Below, piece after piece: positions 11,330-22,950 of a DNA stretch of 64,000 bases; position 1 is the first letter of the stretch; every line of letters begins with the position of its first letter. The position numbers and the translations under genes were made by a program. The notes under the pieces are model-generated. The model searched no databases, had not been told where the DNA came from, and saw only the letters and a list, made by a program, of their open reading frames with translations. Source of the DNA: Apium graveolens (lineage: Eukaryota > Streptophyta > Magnoliopsida > Apiales > Apiaceae); contig NC_133648.1 in the NCBI RefSeq assembly GCF_009905375.1, forward strand, positions 310,264,565 through 310,328,564. The letters are read 5' to 3'.

Positions 11330-12325
11330 TGATTCAAGATACTTACGAACTGATTCCTAAAAGTCGGAAGAGGATTCTATAGTCAAAAGGCGCAAAATGG
11401 AGAAATTTTAAGGGTAAATTGACAGCGGAACATGTGATGCCTTACGTGGGACAAAAGAAGAAGCTACAGAAGCCACCAAAGCAATATTCTTTTGTCGACA
11501 AGAGAACGTGGAGACGATTTATTGTAGTTAAAGTCACAGAAGATTGGGAGGTATGCATTACTTTTTTATAATTTTTTTTTTAATTTAGGACAATATTTTT
11601 TTTGTTTTTTTGGAGTAGATTTAATTGTAAAAATCAAAGTAATTAATAAGATTTATTTGCCTACAGGAAGAGAATAAAAAATAGAATGAAAGAGTGGGAC
11701 AACGAAAATATCCACGCCGAATGTCAAGAAAAGGATACGTCGGATTGGAAGAAGAAGAAGAACTAAGAGTCGGATCACTTTTCTTGTAGTATTCACATTT
11801 TTATTTTTATGAATGTGTCTTAATTTTTTTTGTAGATACGCTCGGGGAGGTTGGAGCCTGATGAAAGGCCAGATAGGGCAATTATTTGGAAAAATGCCTG
11901 TATGATAAAGGATGGGACTCTTGACCCAGAACTGGAAGAAACAATTCAACAAATTGTAAGACTTATTATAATTTTTTTCTTCTTTAATTTTCCAAATCGT
12001 ACCTAATAACTCTCATGGTTTTAACAGGATTCTTTACTCGAAAAGCAAAGAAATGGTGAATTCAAGCCAGATGGAACTAATGATGTACTCGCCACTATAT
12101 TGGAAACTCCCGAGCATGCGAGAAGGGTTCGTGGGGTTGGAAACTTCATACCTCCAACATTGTACTTCGATTTACCAAAACAGTCAAGAAATCACATTAC
12201 CAAAGAGCAGTTTCATAATCTTGAGTTGCAAATTGCTGAATTGAAAGCTTTGGTTGTTGGGGGCAATCTACATTCACCAATGTCTGAAAAAGCAAGATGT
12301 CCTGGGGTGAAAGAATAAGAACAAG
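11330..12325 (+). pseudogene. CACTA TNPA-like gene, plant transposase (Ptta/En/Spm) DNA-binding part, broken, copy 1
   Basis: Exon-like pieces: 11330-11550 (DTYELIPKSRKRIL, GAKWRNFKGKL, PPKQYSFVDKRTWRRF) ending at donor GGAGGTATG; 11670-11766 (YPRRMSRKGYVGLEEEEEL); 11836-11956 (RPDRAIIWKNACMIKDGTLD) ending at GTAAGAC; and 12029-12318 (NDVLATILETPEHARRVRGV, PPTLYFDLPKQ). The pattern follows the Transposase_24/TNPA family. In-frame stops occur at 11380 (TAG), 11682 (TAG) and 12316 (TAA). The plus-strand reading continues the fragment at 6090, split by copia. Confidence 0.82.
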
Positions 12326-12634
12326 AACAATAGAACTGAAGGAAAGTTGCAAAAAATTTGATGGAAGATGAATTGATGACCGATGAGGATAAAGAGGGTG
12401 CATATTTTGTTGTTATTATTCCTCCTCCTGGTCCACCGGGATAAAAGGTATACAATTATAGTGTATACTTGATTCATTTATATGATAATATTGCATGTCA
12501 TTAAATTGGTTGATCCGGTAATGTCTATTTTGATTTATAATTATAATCTACAATGTCCTCACAAATATGAAATGGTAGTGGAGAGCATTGATAACAAAGT
12601 AGCTTTTGGTGTTATTTTTTATGAGGGAGATTGA

Positions 12635-14230
12635 ATGAGTAGATCGGTTCATGGAGTGCCTTTAGAACCAGAATTTGTTCGTGTTGCGGTGGACGGAAGC
12701 ATCCGGGACGATGCTTTGGTGCCTGTTCCTATGGTTGGTGAGATAGAAACCGTCCAGCAAGCCATTGGTTCTCATTTAGAATGGCCCAAAGACATGATCA
12801 TATACACCTCCAGTAATGGTTCTGAAGTATATAAATTTAATTATAAACTAAGTGTCATTATTTTTAGGAGGTTATATAAATTTGCACTAAAGTGAATAAT
12901 ACCGGTTATATGCTTAAATATTTATTTACATAAAAAGAAAAATGCACGGAATGTGAGTGAGGTGCAGAGAATGCATAATGCATTTAATTCTGTGAAGCCA
13001 AAGGAAAATATGCCTCCTCACTTTAAGGTGTTGTACAAATTTGCATCGACGGTGATGAAGAAAAGTGGAAACTCGATATCGATTCCATGTAATTTTAAAA
13101 TATTTGAAATTGAAAGAACTATATATTTACTTCATGAGAACCTACTTGAATTGCTAGATTTTAAAATGATTGGGTAGTCTGCTATATCAACATACATGGC
13201 ATAAGGTTCTTTTTATACTTTTTTAGAATCTGGTCTCATTTTATATAGTAATGATCTATATAAACAAAATGTAATTTTTTAATTTTTAATTTTTAGGTAT
13301 TTGTATTCAGTTTTTCGGGATACACCGAGCAGAGATTTATCAGCGATGTTTGCTTTTCTTCATCCGTCCACATACAAGCTGAATGATGAATTTAATGAAT
13401 ATGTTGTGCTAAGGTTGAAAGATGAAGTTCTTCAGATGAACTTTATGCCTTATAACTACAAGTACGTCTTTTTTTACGCGTCCAATTTTAAAATATTGTA
13501 TGGCCTTGTTTAGTCATATAGTTGTTGGTAAATTAATTATAATATATGTAATATTGTCGGATATGTAATTTAGATGCTCACTTTAATTTATTTATAATAA
13601 AAACAATTTACATTGGATTTTGATCATGTTTTGGGAATCAGATGCTTTCATCCTTAATCCATTGCCTCATCATCCTCATCCCCAGGATCTTGAAAAGGCT
13701 TTAATGCGGTAATCTTTTACTTTAATTTACAATTATATATAGAATGTAATTGGTAATTTTTGGGTTTGACACTGTATTTTATATTATAACATTTATAGAG
13801 TAGTGAGACCTTATAATGCTCAGGTAGGACGGGTAAACAAGAATCCAAAAGTTAAAAACCTTGTTGTGCATATTTAGGATTGTTTTTTTCATTTTTGTAA
13901 ATATTGAATTATGGTTAATATTCGATGTCATTAATTGTCAACAATTTTTTGGAATGTATAGGGATGCCCTAAACAACCAGGTGGCAGAGAATGTGGATAT
14001 GTGGTCATGCGATATATGAAATATTTAATTGAGGACCATGAGATGAAGCTGCTAGACAAGGTATATTTTTTACCTTTCTCAATTATGTGAATATTACTTT
14101 TCAGTTGGTTAAGGAATGACATAGGTTTATTTTGATCCAGTGGGCCTCCAAGAGTCGCAGGTCTTATACAGAGGAGGACCTTGACGTCGTTCTCTATGAG
14201 ACGCTTGATTATATCCAATCCATCATGTAG
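12635..14230 (+). pseudogene. Ulp1-like (C48) cysteine peptidase part of CACTA-A gene, broken, copy 1
   Basis: Pieces: 12635-12830 (VHGVPLEPEFVRVAVDG, EIETVQQAIGSHLEWPKDMI); 12953-13177; 13297-13460 (STYKLNDEFNEYVVLRLKDE); 13640-13710 (NPLPHHPHPQDLEKAL); 13800-13876; 13961-14060 (GCPKQPGGRECGYVVMRYMK); and 14140-14230 (SYTEEDLDVVLYETLDYI then stop). This is the order of C48 peptidase modules found at the end of many plant CACTA second genes. The nucleophile Cys (about 13992) remains in ECGYVVMRYM. The usual DPL aspartate reads NPL, and the HW catalytic His segment is not recognisable. A functional protease is unlikely. Confidence 0.78.
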
Positions 14231-14352
14231 CTATTCGCGATTCTAGCTTGGTGACCCTAACTTGGCAACATTCTCTATGAGACGCTTGATTATATCCAAT
14301 CCATCATGTACCTGTTCGTGATTCTAGCTTGGTGACCCTAACTTGGCGACTG
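14190..14352 (+). repeat. Short tandem duplication at the Ulp1 stop codon, copy 1
   Basis: A unit of about 80 bp (from TTCTCTATGAGACGCTTG to CCCTAACTTGGC) occurs twice, with a few differences. It includes the last codons and the stop of the Ulp1 frame, so the gene's 3' end is doubled. The same duplication is in copy 2 at 34514-34676. Confidence 0.8.
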
Positions 14353-14695
14353 GTACTTATATTACAATCTGAAAAACACCTTTATTTTGGTTGCATGTAT
14401 TCGGATTGTAACTAGTAATTAGAAAAGATTATGGATGTCTAGTAGTTCAAGTTTGGTGGTTGAGATTTGAAACTATGCAGCTAGTACTATGTTGGGATGA
14501 TAATTTAGATGTTAGGAGATTGGGATGTTAATTTGGATGTTTGGAGATTGGAATGTTAATTTAGATATTTGGAATGATATGATAGTTTGGTAAATATTGG
14601 AAACTGAATTTGGTTGTTAATTCGTAATTTCTTGTCTTTCTGGCAATGTTTTGGCATCTTTTCTTTTAAATTTTGCATTGATAAAACATGTGATC

Positions 14696-15303
14696 AGACA
14701 TCATTTTATACAAAGCATCTGATTTTAAAACAAATCCATTTATCATCATTTTTTATATAAAACTGATTTTAATTTAACAATATAAATATTAGTTATAAAA
14801 TGAAAAAAATGATGTCTTTCAAAGCTTAATACATCCATTTTAGTTGAATATTGACATCAGTAAAACCAATGTTAAATACTATCGAAAAAAAAATCTTAAA
14901 ATAGAAAACTGATGTTATTATGCTTCATAGACATCATTTGGTCACCAATAGACATCCGTTTCCAATAAAGAACTGATGTCAAATGTTATGCTTACATCGG
15001 TTTTAGATGAAAATTGTTGATATTGGTATTGGTAACATCAGTTTAATGGTTAAATGTGAAGATTTTTCTTAGCTCACATATATTTAAATTGATAAAAATA
15101 ACATATTATGAAAATATATAAAGATTATATGCATGAGAAATTTAATATCAAGATACAGATATAGGTTTTAAACAAATAACTGATGTTATATGTCATATTT
15201 AACATCAGTTATGTTAAATGGGGGTCTTTAACATCACCCATGAAGATATCAGATTTTTTCATTTATAGACATCGGTTTTTAGTCGATGTTTATTGATGTT
15301 TTT
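14696..15303. repeat. Right subterminal repeats of CACTA-A, copy 1
   Basis: Many copies of ACATCAGTT, AACTGATGTT, ACATCGGTTTT and related forms occur in both orientations up to the terminal CTAGTAGTG. They match the left array at 594-712 and are presumed transposase-binding sites. Confidence 0.8.
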
Positions 15304-15514
15304 CTAGTAGTGATGGTTTAGATCTGAATGATAATTAGTCTTACATATAGATATTTAAATTAACTAATTTAAATATTTAATAGACATAGAAATGCACTGA
15401 ATTTTTATATACTTGAAAAGTTATTAATACAGTATTCTACAACACATTTTGTATATTTCTGATTAACAAATTTAAAATGTATTTTATATTGAAATTTATG
15501 CATACACACTAAAA

Positions 15515-15547
<33 letters not shown>

Positions 15548-15570
15548 CATCATCATCATCATTATTATCA
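15515..15570 (+). repeat. Microsatellite (ATT)n(ATC)n, copy 1
   Basis: A compound trinucleotide repeat: about ten ATT units, then five ATC units, then a short ATT tail. It is at 35839-35894 in copy 2. Confidence 0.9.
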
Positions 15571-15839
15571 TTTTTAAATCAAAATTTCATGTTATTATTC
15601 TTAAAAAGAATTTTAAGATTAATATACATATATAATATATATATATTGGAAAATAATATATGTATTATTTACATATTTATAAAAGTATATGTACAGCCTA
15701 ATCGACTCATTTTAGATGGCTAGTGTCTAAGACATTGACTCTGATGTTAGAACAAGTCCAAGAGTGGTCTAAATTGTTGTCCTAAACTAAATTTTGAGGC
15801 ATTCTCCAACAATGTCCTAGGGTGCCTTAAAATATTAGG

Positions 15840-16857
15840 ACATTTATGATGTGCTTATTAAGAAAGCATCACTTTGCATGCCCTCTGACAATTTCTATCA
15901 ATAAAATATTTGTTTCCCTCATTTTTTGAACATTACTTCCTCCTCACCATTTTCATTTCTCCTCAATTATTATTTAAATATATTATTATTTTAATAATAA
16001 GGGAAAAAAATAAGACATGTTGGATTTGATGTGCAAAAAATCATTCCTTAAATCACCTAGAAATTATATTTTGTAATTTTTATAGGATATCTGTTAGGAC
16101 ACTCTTGAACTTTCTCTTAATCCCTTTAAACATGCCCTTGAACCAGTAAGTTCAAGTCCTTGATCTTGGAATACACAAGTCATAGACACCATCCATTTAT
16201 ATATAAATATAGTAATAAACTCAATGAAATTAATATATCGTCCAAGCCGAAGGTATTAACTTGGTTTATATGTACTGCTTTACGTATTGTCACCGTATCA
16301 AACAACTTGTTTAACAACACCTTGGATGAACTTTATAACAACACCTTGTAGTTGTCTAACACCTATTTTCAACACATATTTCTTAGAATATAAATGTTAT
16401 GTATATGTACTAATAAAGTACATTTTTTTAATAATTTGGTACGGTAACTGCCATCAGTAACACTTTGACACATCTTCTTGACATACAGCTGGGGGATTAA
16501 TGATGTTGATTTATACCAAAGCCAGAAGACATGCCCCTCTTAAGTTTCATCCAATAGGTGATGGTCAAGCTAGAAAATGAAAATCTGCGAATTCTTGATG
16601 TATATACTTATTTCCTTTACAATAATATGCATGTTCTCCTCTTTATTTCCCTTTGTAACTTCTAATAGTTGGAAATTTTTATGTACAGGTTCTCACGTCT
16701 GAGTTGATAGAGGTGAAGAGAACTAAATTTGTGACGCCAACAAACTAAATCTATGACGCCAACAAACTAAATCTATGATGCCACCAATGTTCATTGTTCG
16801 TCACAACACCATATTATTCCTGACATTAAGGAACGAAACAGTAGGTGTGTGGAACTT
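15840..16857 (+). pseudogene. WD40-like gene fragment, copy within duplication 1
   Basis: This stretch is similar to 39625-40660 and, in part, to 19080-19640. Its right end reads FIVRHNTILFLTLRNETVGVWNL, which looks like one WD40 blade ending in a WD-like VWN, preceded by an acceptor-like TTTATGTACAG. The matching sequence continues as EVVTLFKDH in the other copies but is cut off here at 16857 by unrelated sequence carrying ACATCGGT repeats. No intact frame is present. The host gene is unidentified; the WD40 assignment rests on short motifs only. Confidence 0.45.
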
Positions 16858-18812
16858 ACGCACATCATTTGTCTATTCAAAATAGTTGTATTTCACTTAA
16901 ATAAGGTGTTAATATCTTTTTAATTGTGCATAATTAGGATATTATTAGAAATTTAAACATATCATACACAGTGTGATTATAAACTGTTACATGGTTTATT
17001 TCAGAAAAATGATCTTTATAATAACAATTCACATCATGCCCATACGAGAGCCGATGTGAAAGAGCTAAATAGACATCAGTTTCCTAAAAGATGTGATGTA
17101 TATGTTGGTCTTTTACAACAATCATCTAATGTGAGCAATGTTAATGATAATAATAGACATCGGTGCATGACTGATGTAAAAAAGATTGGCTTTTTTAATT
17201 AAAAAAGACACCGGTTCAGAGGCGTAGTCTATTAACTTTAACATCAATCTGTAATTCTTTTACACGATTTTATTGATTATTACTTACATCGGTTTTTGGG
17301 ACAAAATAACACATTGTAATTATTGCTTTTTCTTATGATAGACATCGGTTTGCATATTTTAAGTGATGTGTAATATTTAAATATTTAACTAGCCAAATTA
17401 ACAAATGATCCATACCAAAACTGAAATTCACCAATCATAAACAAAAATTTTCCAAAAATACAAAAATACAAAAAACTTTAAAGCTAACAAGCTCCAAAAC
17501 TAGCACTAACATAAAAAAAAAGTTATAATATTGCAAAACATCCATAATATGGTCGCGTATATTTCAAAAGCATAATTACCGCGTTAACGATCATTTCAAC
17601 AATACCTTACATACTTCATGTGCGATAACTAGTCCAATTACTTAAATCATTTCTTACATATCAACAATCCATCCATAATTTGTCCATATCAAACACCAAA
17701 TAACAATACGTAGTAGAAGACTACCGAAGCAAATCAAGTCTACAAGTACCAGATCAAGACTACAAGTACCAGACTACAAGTACCAGCAAAAAAGTGACCA
17801 GCCAAAAGACCAACTAGCCAAAAATGTATTGATCAAATATTGTTCCCTTGTCACAGATGAAAACTAAACAAACTCTTGGACATATTGAAGAGCCTCGAAT
17901 CGCATACTACATACCCACACTCAGCATACTACTCTTGTACAAAACGAGCATAATCAGCTTACTACGTATAAATAAGGTGCTTGCAGATTGCAACTAAAGG
18001 TACATTTATTACCTTGGTCATGAATTTCATTTCCTTATCTTCCAATATGTCTTTCATATAACGCATGACAATGTACCCACACTCGTATCCAGCCGATTGT
18101 TGTGGGGATCCCTAATTCAACAAAAAATTAACAATCAATCATTCCCAAAATAGAAAGAATTTACACAAAAACCCTACTAAATACACAATGTGCACAAATT
18201 AATAGTTACGCTAAGGTTCTTAACCTTGGGGTATTTGTTGACCAATCGTTTTTTAGCATTATAAGATCTAACCGCTCTGTACATAATTAGTATTGAGTAG
18301 CATCAAATCTAAAAAATCCTAAATAAAATAGACATCATACATATATAAAAAATAGTTTAATAAACATTACAGAATTAAAGTTGCTCCAATTTTGGAAAAA
18401 AATTTGGATGAGCCAAGGGGCTGAGAATGAAGATTTCTGATTTCCAAATCATAATCAAAATCTAATGATAATTGTTTTAATTTTAAATAAATCAAAATCT
18501 GAATTTAAAAAATATAGAGACAGATTCTACTAATATAATTTGTACTTGTGCAAACGCTAGAACTTACTTATCATTATGAGACATGAGGAATATGCGAGAA
18601 TAGCCCGTATTCATCCGTTCGATAATATAAGCTTGAAAATCATTGTTGAGTTTACAAGTGGCCGCTGGACCAATAAATGCATACATGTTAGATTGTTTTC
18701 TCTTACGAACCTCGGTATACAAATACCTACATATAAAATTAGTGATCTTTTATTATTTTACATTATATAACCCTTTCTTCTTTTTTTGTGTCAAAGAAAG
18801 AAATAATGGATT
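16858..18812 (-). pseudogene. Reverse-strand CACTA remnant with Ulp1 peptidase exons, copy 1
   Basis: 17030-17370 carries scattered ACATCGGTTT-type repeats like the CACTA-A subterminal array. On the minus strand, pieces at 18565-18723 (NMYAFIGPAATCKLNNDFQA), 18215-18285 (TVRSYNAKKRLVNKYPK), 18001-18113 (GSPQQSAGYECGYIVMRYMK) and 17860-17900 (ALQYVQEFV then stop) match successive parts of the C48 peptidase seen at 13300-14230. The nucleophile motif ECGYIVMRYM is kept. The transposase and the rest of the second gene are missing, and no CACTA terminus is recognisable at either edge, so it is a truncated family A relative. Confidence 0.7.
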
Positions 18813-19075
18813 ATGAACTTAACCAAATTCAATATAATATGAACTTGATATAATTAAATGATAATCTTAAATTGATCTGATGAAATCAATTCGATTATGT
18901 AAATCATCATGTCTAAGTTTGTATATGGGAGAAAAAAACTAGAAAAAGAGGTTATCTAGGTTTTTTACACTGAAAACAATAGATTATGTGAATTGTCATG
19001 TTTATGTTTATAAATGGGTGAAAAAAAAATAAAAGAAGAGGTTACCTAGCTACGTCTTTTTCACTGACATAGCCC
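18813..19075 (+). repeat. Spacer with two imperfect 89-bp tandem units
   Basis: From 18893 a unit of about 89 bp beginning GATTATGT and containing AAGAGGTTA(T/C)CTAG is repeated once at 18982 with clear divergence. This sequence is absent after copy 2 and marks the start of the spacer between the duplicates. Confidence 0.65.
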
Positions 19076-19079
19076 TTTA

Positions 19080-20153
19080 AAATGCATGACCTTGAACGTG
19101 TAACTCAAAGTCCTTGATCTTTATCTAGACAGTACACAAGTCATAAACACCATATTTATAACAACACCTTGCACTTGTGTAACACCTATTTTCAAGAGAT
19201 ATTTCTTAGAATATAAATGTTTACACTTTTTTGAATAATATTGTGTGGTAACTTCCATCAATAACATTTTGACACATCTTCTTGACAAACAGTGGGGGAT
19301 TAATGATGTTGATTTATACCAATGCCGGAAGACATGCCCCTCTTAAGTTTCATTCAGTAGAGGATGGATGTGTTCTTAAATCCTTTAGTTATCCCCTAAA
19401 TTATACAAGAGTGAACTTTTCCATGAAAAGGTGCTGGTCAAGCAGGAGGATGGATGCATGTTCTCTTCTTTATACAAGAGTGAACTTGTAATAGTTGAAA
19501 TTTTTATTTACAGGTTCTGACCTCTGAGCTGATAGAGGTGAATAGAACTAAATCCATGGCGCCATCAATGTTAATTTTTCTTCACAATACCTGATTATTC
19601 CTGACATTAAAGAACAAACAGTAGCTGTCATGAACATACGTGGGGAGGTTGTGACTTTATTTAAGGATCATGTTTCGGGGTCTCCTGGTAGAAACTATAC
19701 CAACATTTATGTCACAGCTCGCCAGGATCTTATTATGTTTTTCTGCAAGGCTCATTTAGATGACCTATGGTTGGGACAAAATGGTAAACATCATTTTCAA
19801 TACCTAATGCTAATTATTAATACACCACATTAGCACGCACACACACTGCACATTAATTCTTAACATATGAATATATATTTCATTTCATGTGTTTTTGTGT
19901 AGCTGGTTTAATAAATATCAGCAGTATCTTGACCGGTAAATGCCTTGCCAAGATCAATGCTGATAACACCAGTCTCATAAAAGAATGCAAGTGCAGTGGT
20001 CGAAGGTGCAACTTAAGCAAGCCAATTAAAGGTTGAAATCAAGAGCACTCTTGAAGATGCACTAAAAGACATCACTTCTATCTTTTATGATGAAGAACGC
20101 GGTGATATATACACTGGTCAACGGCTTGGCTTGGTCCATGTTTGGTCCAAATA
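19080..20153 (+). pseudogene. WD40-like gene fragment in the spacer
   Basis: Three exon-like blocks are collinear with 39900-41065: 19285-19400 (INDVDLYQCRKTCPS region in one frame), 19515-19780 after acceptor TTTACAG (EVVTLFKDHVSGSPGRNYTN, IYVTARQDLIMFFCKAHLDD), and 19902-20153 after TGTGTAG (ILTGKCLAKINADNTSLIKE, CKCSGRRCNLSKPIK, and after a frame change a GLVHVWS-like end). The blade-like spacing and the VWS ending suggest a WD40 repeat protein with a Cys-rich insert. Frameshifts prevent an intact product. Confidence 0.45.
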
Positions 20154-20893
20154 AAGCAGCTCGATCTCATTGCTTTGAAAACTACATGGCCAAATCTAGA
20201 CATGTGCAACTAAAGTAGCTCTCATTAGCTTAAAGACTACAATTGGTGTACTATATTTACTTAATTACAAATACATCATGTACAAATACATCATGGTAAA
20301 ATGTAATTGTTTCTAGAACTCACTTCCTAAAATCTTGAATCCACCTGTTCTTATTAATATTCTAATGCTTATCAATATTTTCCCTAGAAATTAAGGAAAT
20401 ATAGGTAAACTTTTTGAAACATAAGCACTTTCCATTGCATTATAATTTTTATATTTATATTGGTAGAAATATGTATATATTTTTTATGTAAAATTTTACT
20501 AGCTCTAGGCCTCATTTCTTTAAACTCACTTAAAATTCCTTATATTGAAAATGAGTTATACTTTTAGATTTGCTCGATGTTAGGTTTTCTGTATTTCATA
20601 CCGGGTAAACTAACTTCAAGTTCCATACCTTTTCCACTTAAAAAGGTGTTACCAAACTCCACATTGATCATTACAAGTTAAGTAGCTATTTCATATAAAA
20701 ATATTAATTACTTAGCAAAATTAACAACATAACCTCCACATGCATATCAATAAACCAAACACATATATTTAGTTATCTTGAAACTCATAGTTTTAACTCA
20801 GGAAGTTAAGTTGTACATAATTATAAAAGTTGAATAGTCTTTTATGTAATTCACCTAAATACCATTTTTCTTCTTTTTATTTTATATTATATC
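20154..20893. other. AT-rich spacer, no gene seen
   Basis: This is the end of the inter-duplicate spacer (to 20326) plus the left flank of CACTA-A copy 2, equivalent to 1-567. No coding or structural feature is supported. Confidence 0.6.
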
Positions 20894-20919
20894 CACTACT
20901 AGACAAAGTAGAATAGACA

Positions 20920-21038
20920 TCACCTCTTAGACATCGGTTGCTTCGGCAGCCTATGTAAAAGGTGTTTTCTATATCGGTTTTGGGCAACCGATGTCTTTTG
21001 TTGTTATAAGCATCAGTGTTTTAGCCCAACCGATGTTA
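20920..21038. repeat. Left subterminal repeats of CACTA-A, copy 2
   Basis: Same GACATCGGTT-type array as 594-712. Confidence 0.8.
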
Positions 21039-21045
21039 TATGTTT

Positions 21046-22946
21046 GTATTAAAAATATTATTCAACGCGCCTTCCCCGTTCCCCCCTTAACCAAATAATT
21101 CATTCCCTCCATGTGTTTCCCCCCTATTTTTTGACTAAGTAAAATTCTCCCCCTTTTTTCACACACATATTCCCCCTCTTTTTTATTAAAAAATTAAAAA
21201 CAAAAACAAAAAACAAAAAACGTACTCTCTCACCTCTCATCAAAAAACTTTCATTTCACCAAGAATAGGTTGCTCATTGTGCTCTCATTTCCCTCTATGT
21301 GCTCTCATTTTCTCATAGATTTGGGGGTTGCTCTCATCAAGGTTTCTCTCATCGAGGTTGCTCTCATTTTCTCCTAGATTTGGGGGTTTTATTGCATTAA
21401 GTCGAAGGCGAAGTCGGAGTTGGAGTTGAACTCAGAGTTTAAGTTTGGAGTTCAAGTCGGAGTTTGAAGCTAAGTTGGAGGTTAAAGCTTGAATTAGGTA
21501 AGTCTTAAACCATAATTTCAGAATTGGAGATTTGAATTTGAAACCCTAATTTTTTATTTTTTAATTAGTTTAAGCATTTGCATCTGCTTGTTTGAGTTGC
21601 TTGTCATATAGCAAACCCTAATTTTATTTTATTTTGTTTAAATTATAGGATTTTGTTTAAATGAGTTGCTTGTCTTTTCTCTATTTTCTCTAGGAAATGC
21701 ATGTTATTTTGAGTTAAATACTTGGATGATAGACGAAATCCGCTTTTTGTTCTATATATGTCATTACAACATATAGTTTACATAAAATTTTTATGTTAAC
21801 ATATATAAAATGACAAGAATATGATTATGTGTAGAATTTATAGTATAATGTAAACATCTTTCATCTATTTATAGTACAATATAAACATTAAAATGCATGT
21901 CCTGTCTTGATTTTGAATTCTAGACAATTAACTTTGATTTTTGTTCATACTTGGAATTAAAAAAGTTATAAAAGAACACTTCAGTAACACATACATATGG
22001 TGCTTATAAAGAAAATAATTACCTGGTAGACAAGAAGGGGGTGTCCTTGGAGGAGTTAGAAAAGCAGAAGTGGTTTGTTTGGGAATGTACTTCATGACAT
22101 GTATATATGTACTTTAATGAATTTATCAACCGCTAATGACTTTAGGTTCAAACAAGCAAAACTTCTAGGTTCTTCTATATGATTCTAGTTTAGATTTATA
22201 CGATTTATATTCTGAAAATGAATGAAATGGCAGACTTTTGCGTTATGATCGGATGAAACAGATAGAGGGAAAATGAATATCTTCTAGTTTGAGAGATCGA
22301 ATAATTACAAGATAACTGTAGGTAGGTCAGACCAAGAAATTACAAGGTGATGAGGTTGGAGCCTACAAATTACGAATTAAAAGCAAAAATTTATCTTCAC
22401 CTACACATGGAAATTAAGACAAGGGCTACTCAAGTTCCACTTAAAAGTCTAAGAAAAATAAGTTGTTTACAGTTGTAATAAAATTACAAAGTTGCTAAAA
22501 TGATACCTTTTTAGTATAAAGAATTGATAGAGGGAGTGGATAATAAAAGTTAGAGCAATTGAAAGATAACTTTCCTCTCATCATCAATTTATTACATAAG
22601 TACATACAGAACTTTTACACTAAAAGTTCTGATTCTTGTTTGAGAAATGATAGTTAGCATGTGAATAGAGTTTTCTTGGTCTATGAAAGCTAATACTTTA
22701 TGAGCATCGGCGTCGGGTAGTGGTTGATTCTGCTCATTAAAAATTATATTAATTTGCTATGTTTATTGTCTAGTATCGTGCTCTGCTTTGTTCTGCGTTG
22801 TGTTTCGTTTCATCATTTTAATCAATCAGTGTTGTGCTCTGCTTTGCCGATAATTATACATAGTAATACATATATATTACTAATTGTATGTTGCTTGTTT
22901 TTTAAATATTTGATATAAAAATTAGGTAGGAAATAGGTTATTCTAC
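21046..22946 (+). promoter_or_regulatory. Leader and 5' non-coding region of the CACTA-A tnp2 gene, copy 2
   Basis: Same CT-rich leader and TTAGGTAAGT donor as in copy 1, with one C-to-T difference near 21391. No coding frame is supported before 22951. Confidence 0.42.
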
Positions 22947-22950
22947 GAAT

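Larger units (their letters stand above)
568..15312 (+). mobile_element. CACTA (En/Spm) DNA transposon, family A, copy 1
   Basis: The left end reads CACTACTAG at 568 and the right end CTAGTAGTG at 15304-15312, a perfect 9-bp terminal inverted repeat, about 14.7 kb apart. The left flank is ATC. The right flank here is ATG, but the duplicate copy has ATC, giving a clean 3-bp target duplication as expected for CACTA elements. Subterminal arrays of GACATCGGTT-type repeats lie inside both ends. It holds two plus-strand genes, a tnp2-type transposase and a TNPA-like/Ulp1 gene. Both are broken, and a copia element interrupts the second. It must have depended on a functional relative for movement once decayed. 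Confidence 0.93.
1..18812. repeat. Tandem segmental duplication, copy 1
   Basis: This stretch recurs at 20327-39133 in the same orientation. By eye there are only about twenty substitutions and small indels, so the offset drifts from 20326 at the left to 20321 at the right. The duplicated block holds a whole CACTA transposon with a nested copia element, a WD40-like gene fragment and an Ulp1 remnant. Homology ends sharply after GGATT at 18812 (39133 in copy 2). The true left end lies upstream of the window. Confidence 0.97.

Noticed and set aside
15690..15850. Possible MITE (TCCAAGAGTGGTCTAAA and CTCCAACAATGTCCTAG)
   Set aside because: Motifs hint at a small inverted-repeat element, but no convincing terminal pairing or target duplication could be found by eye.
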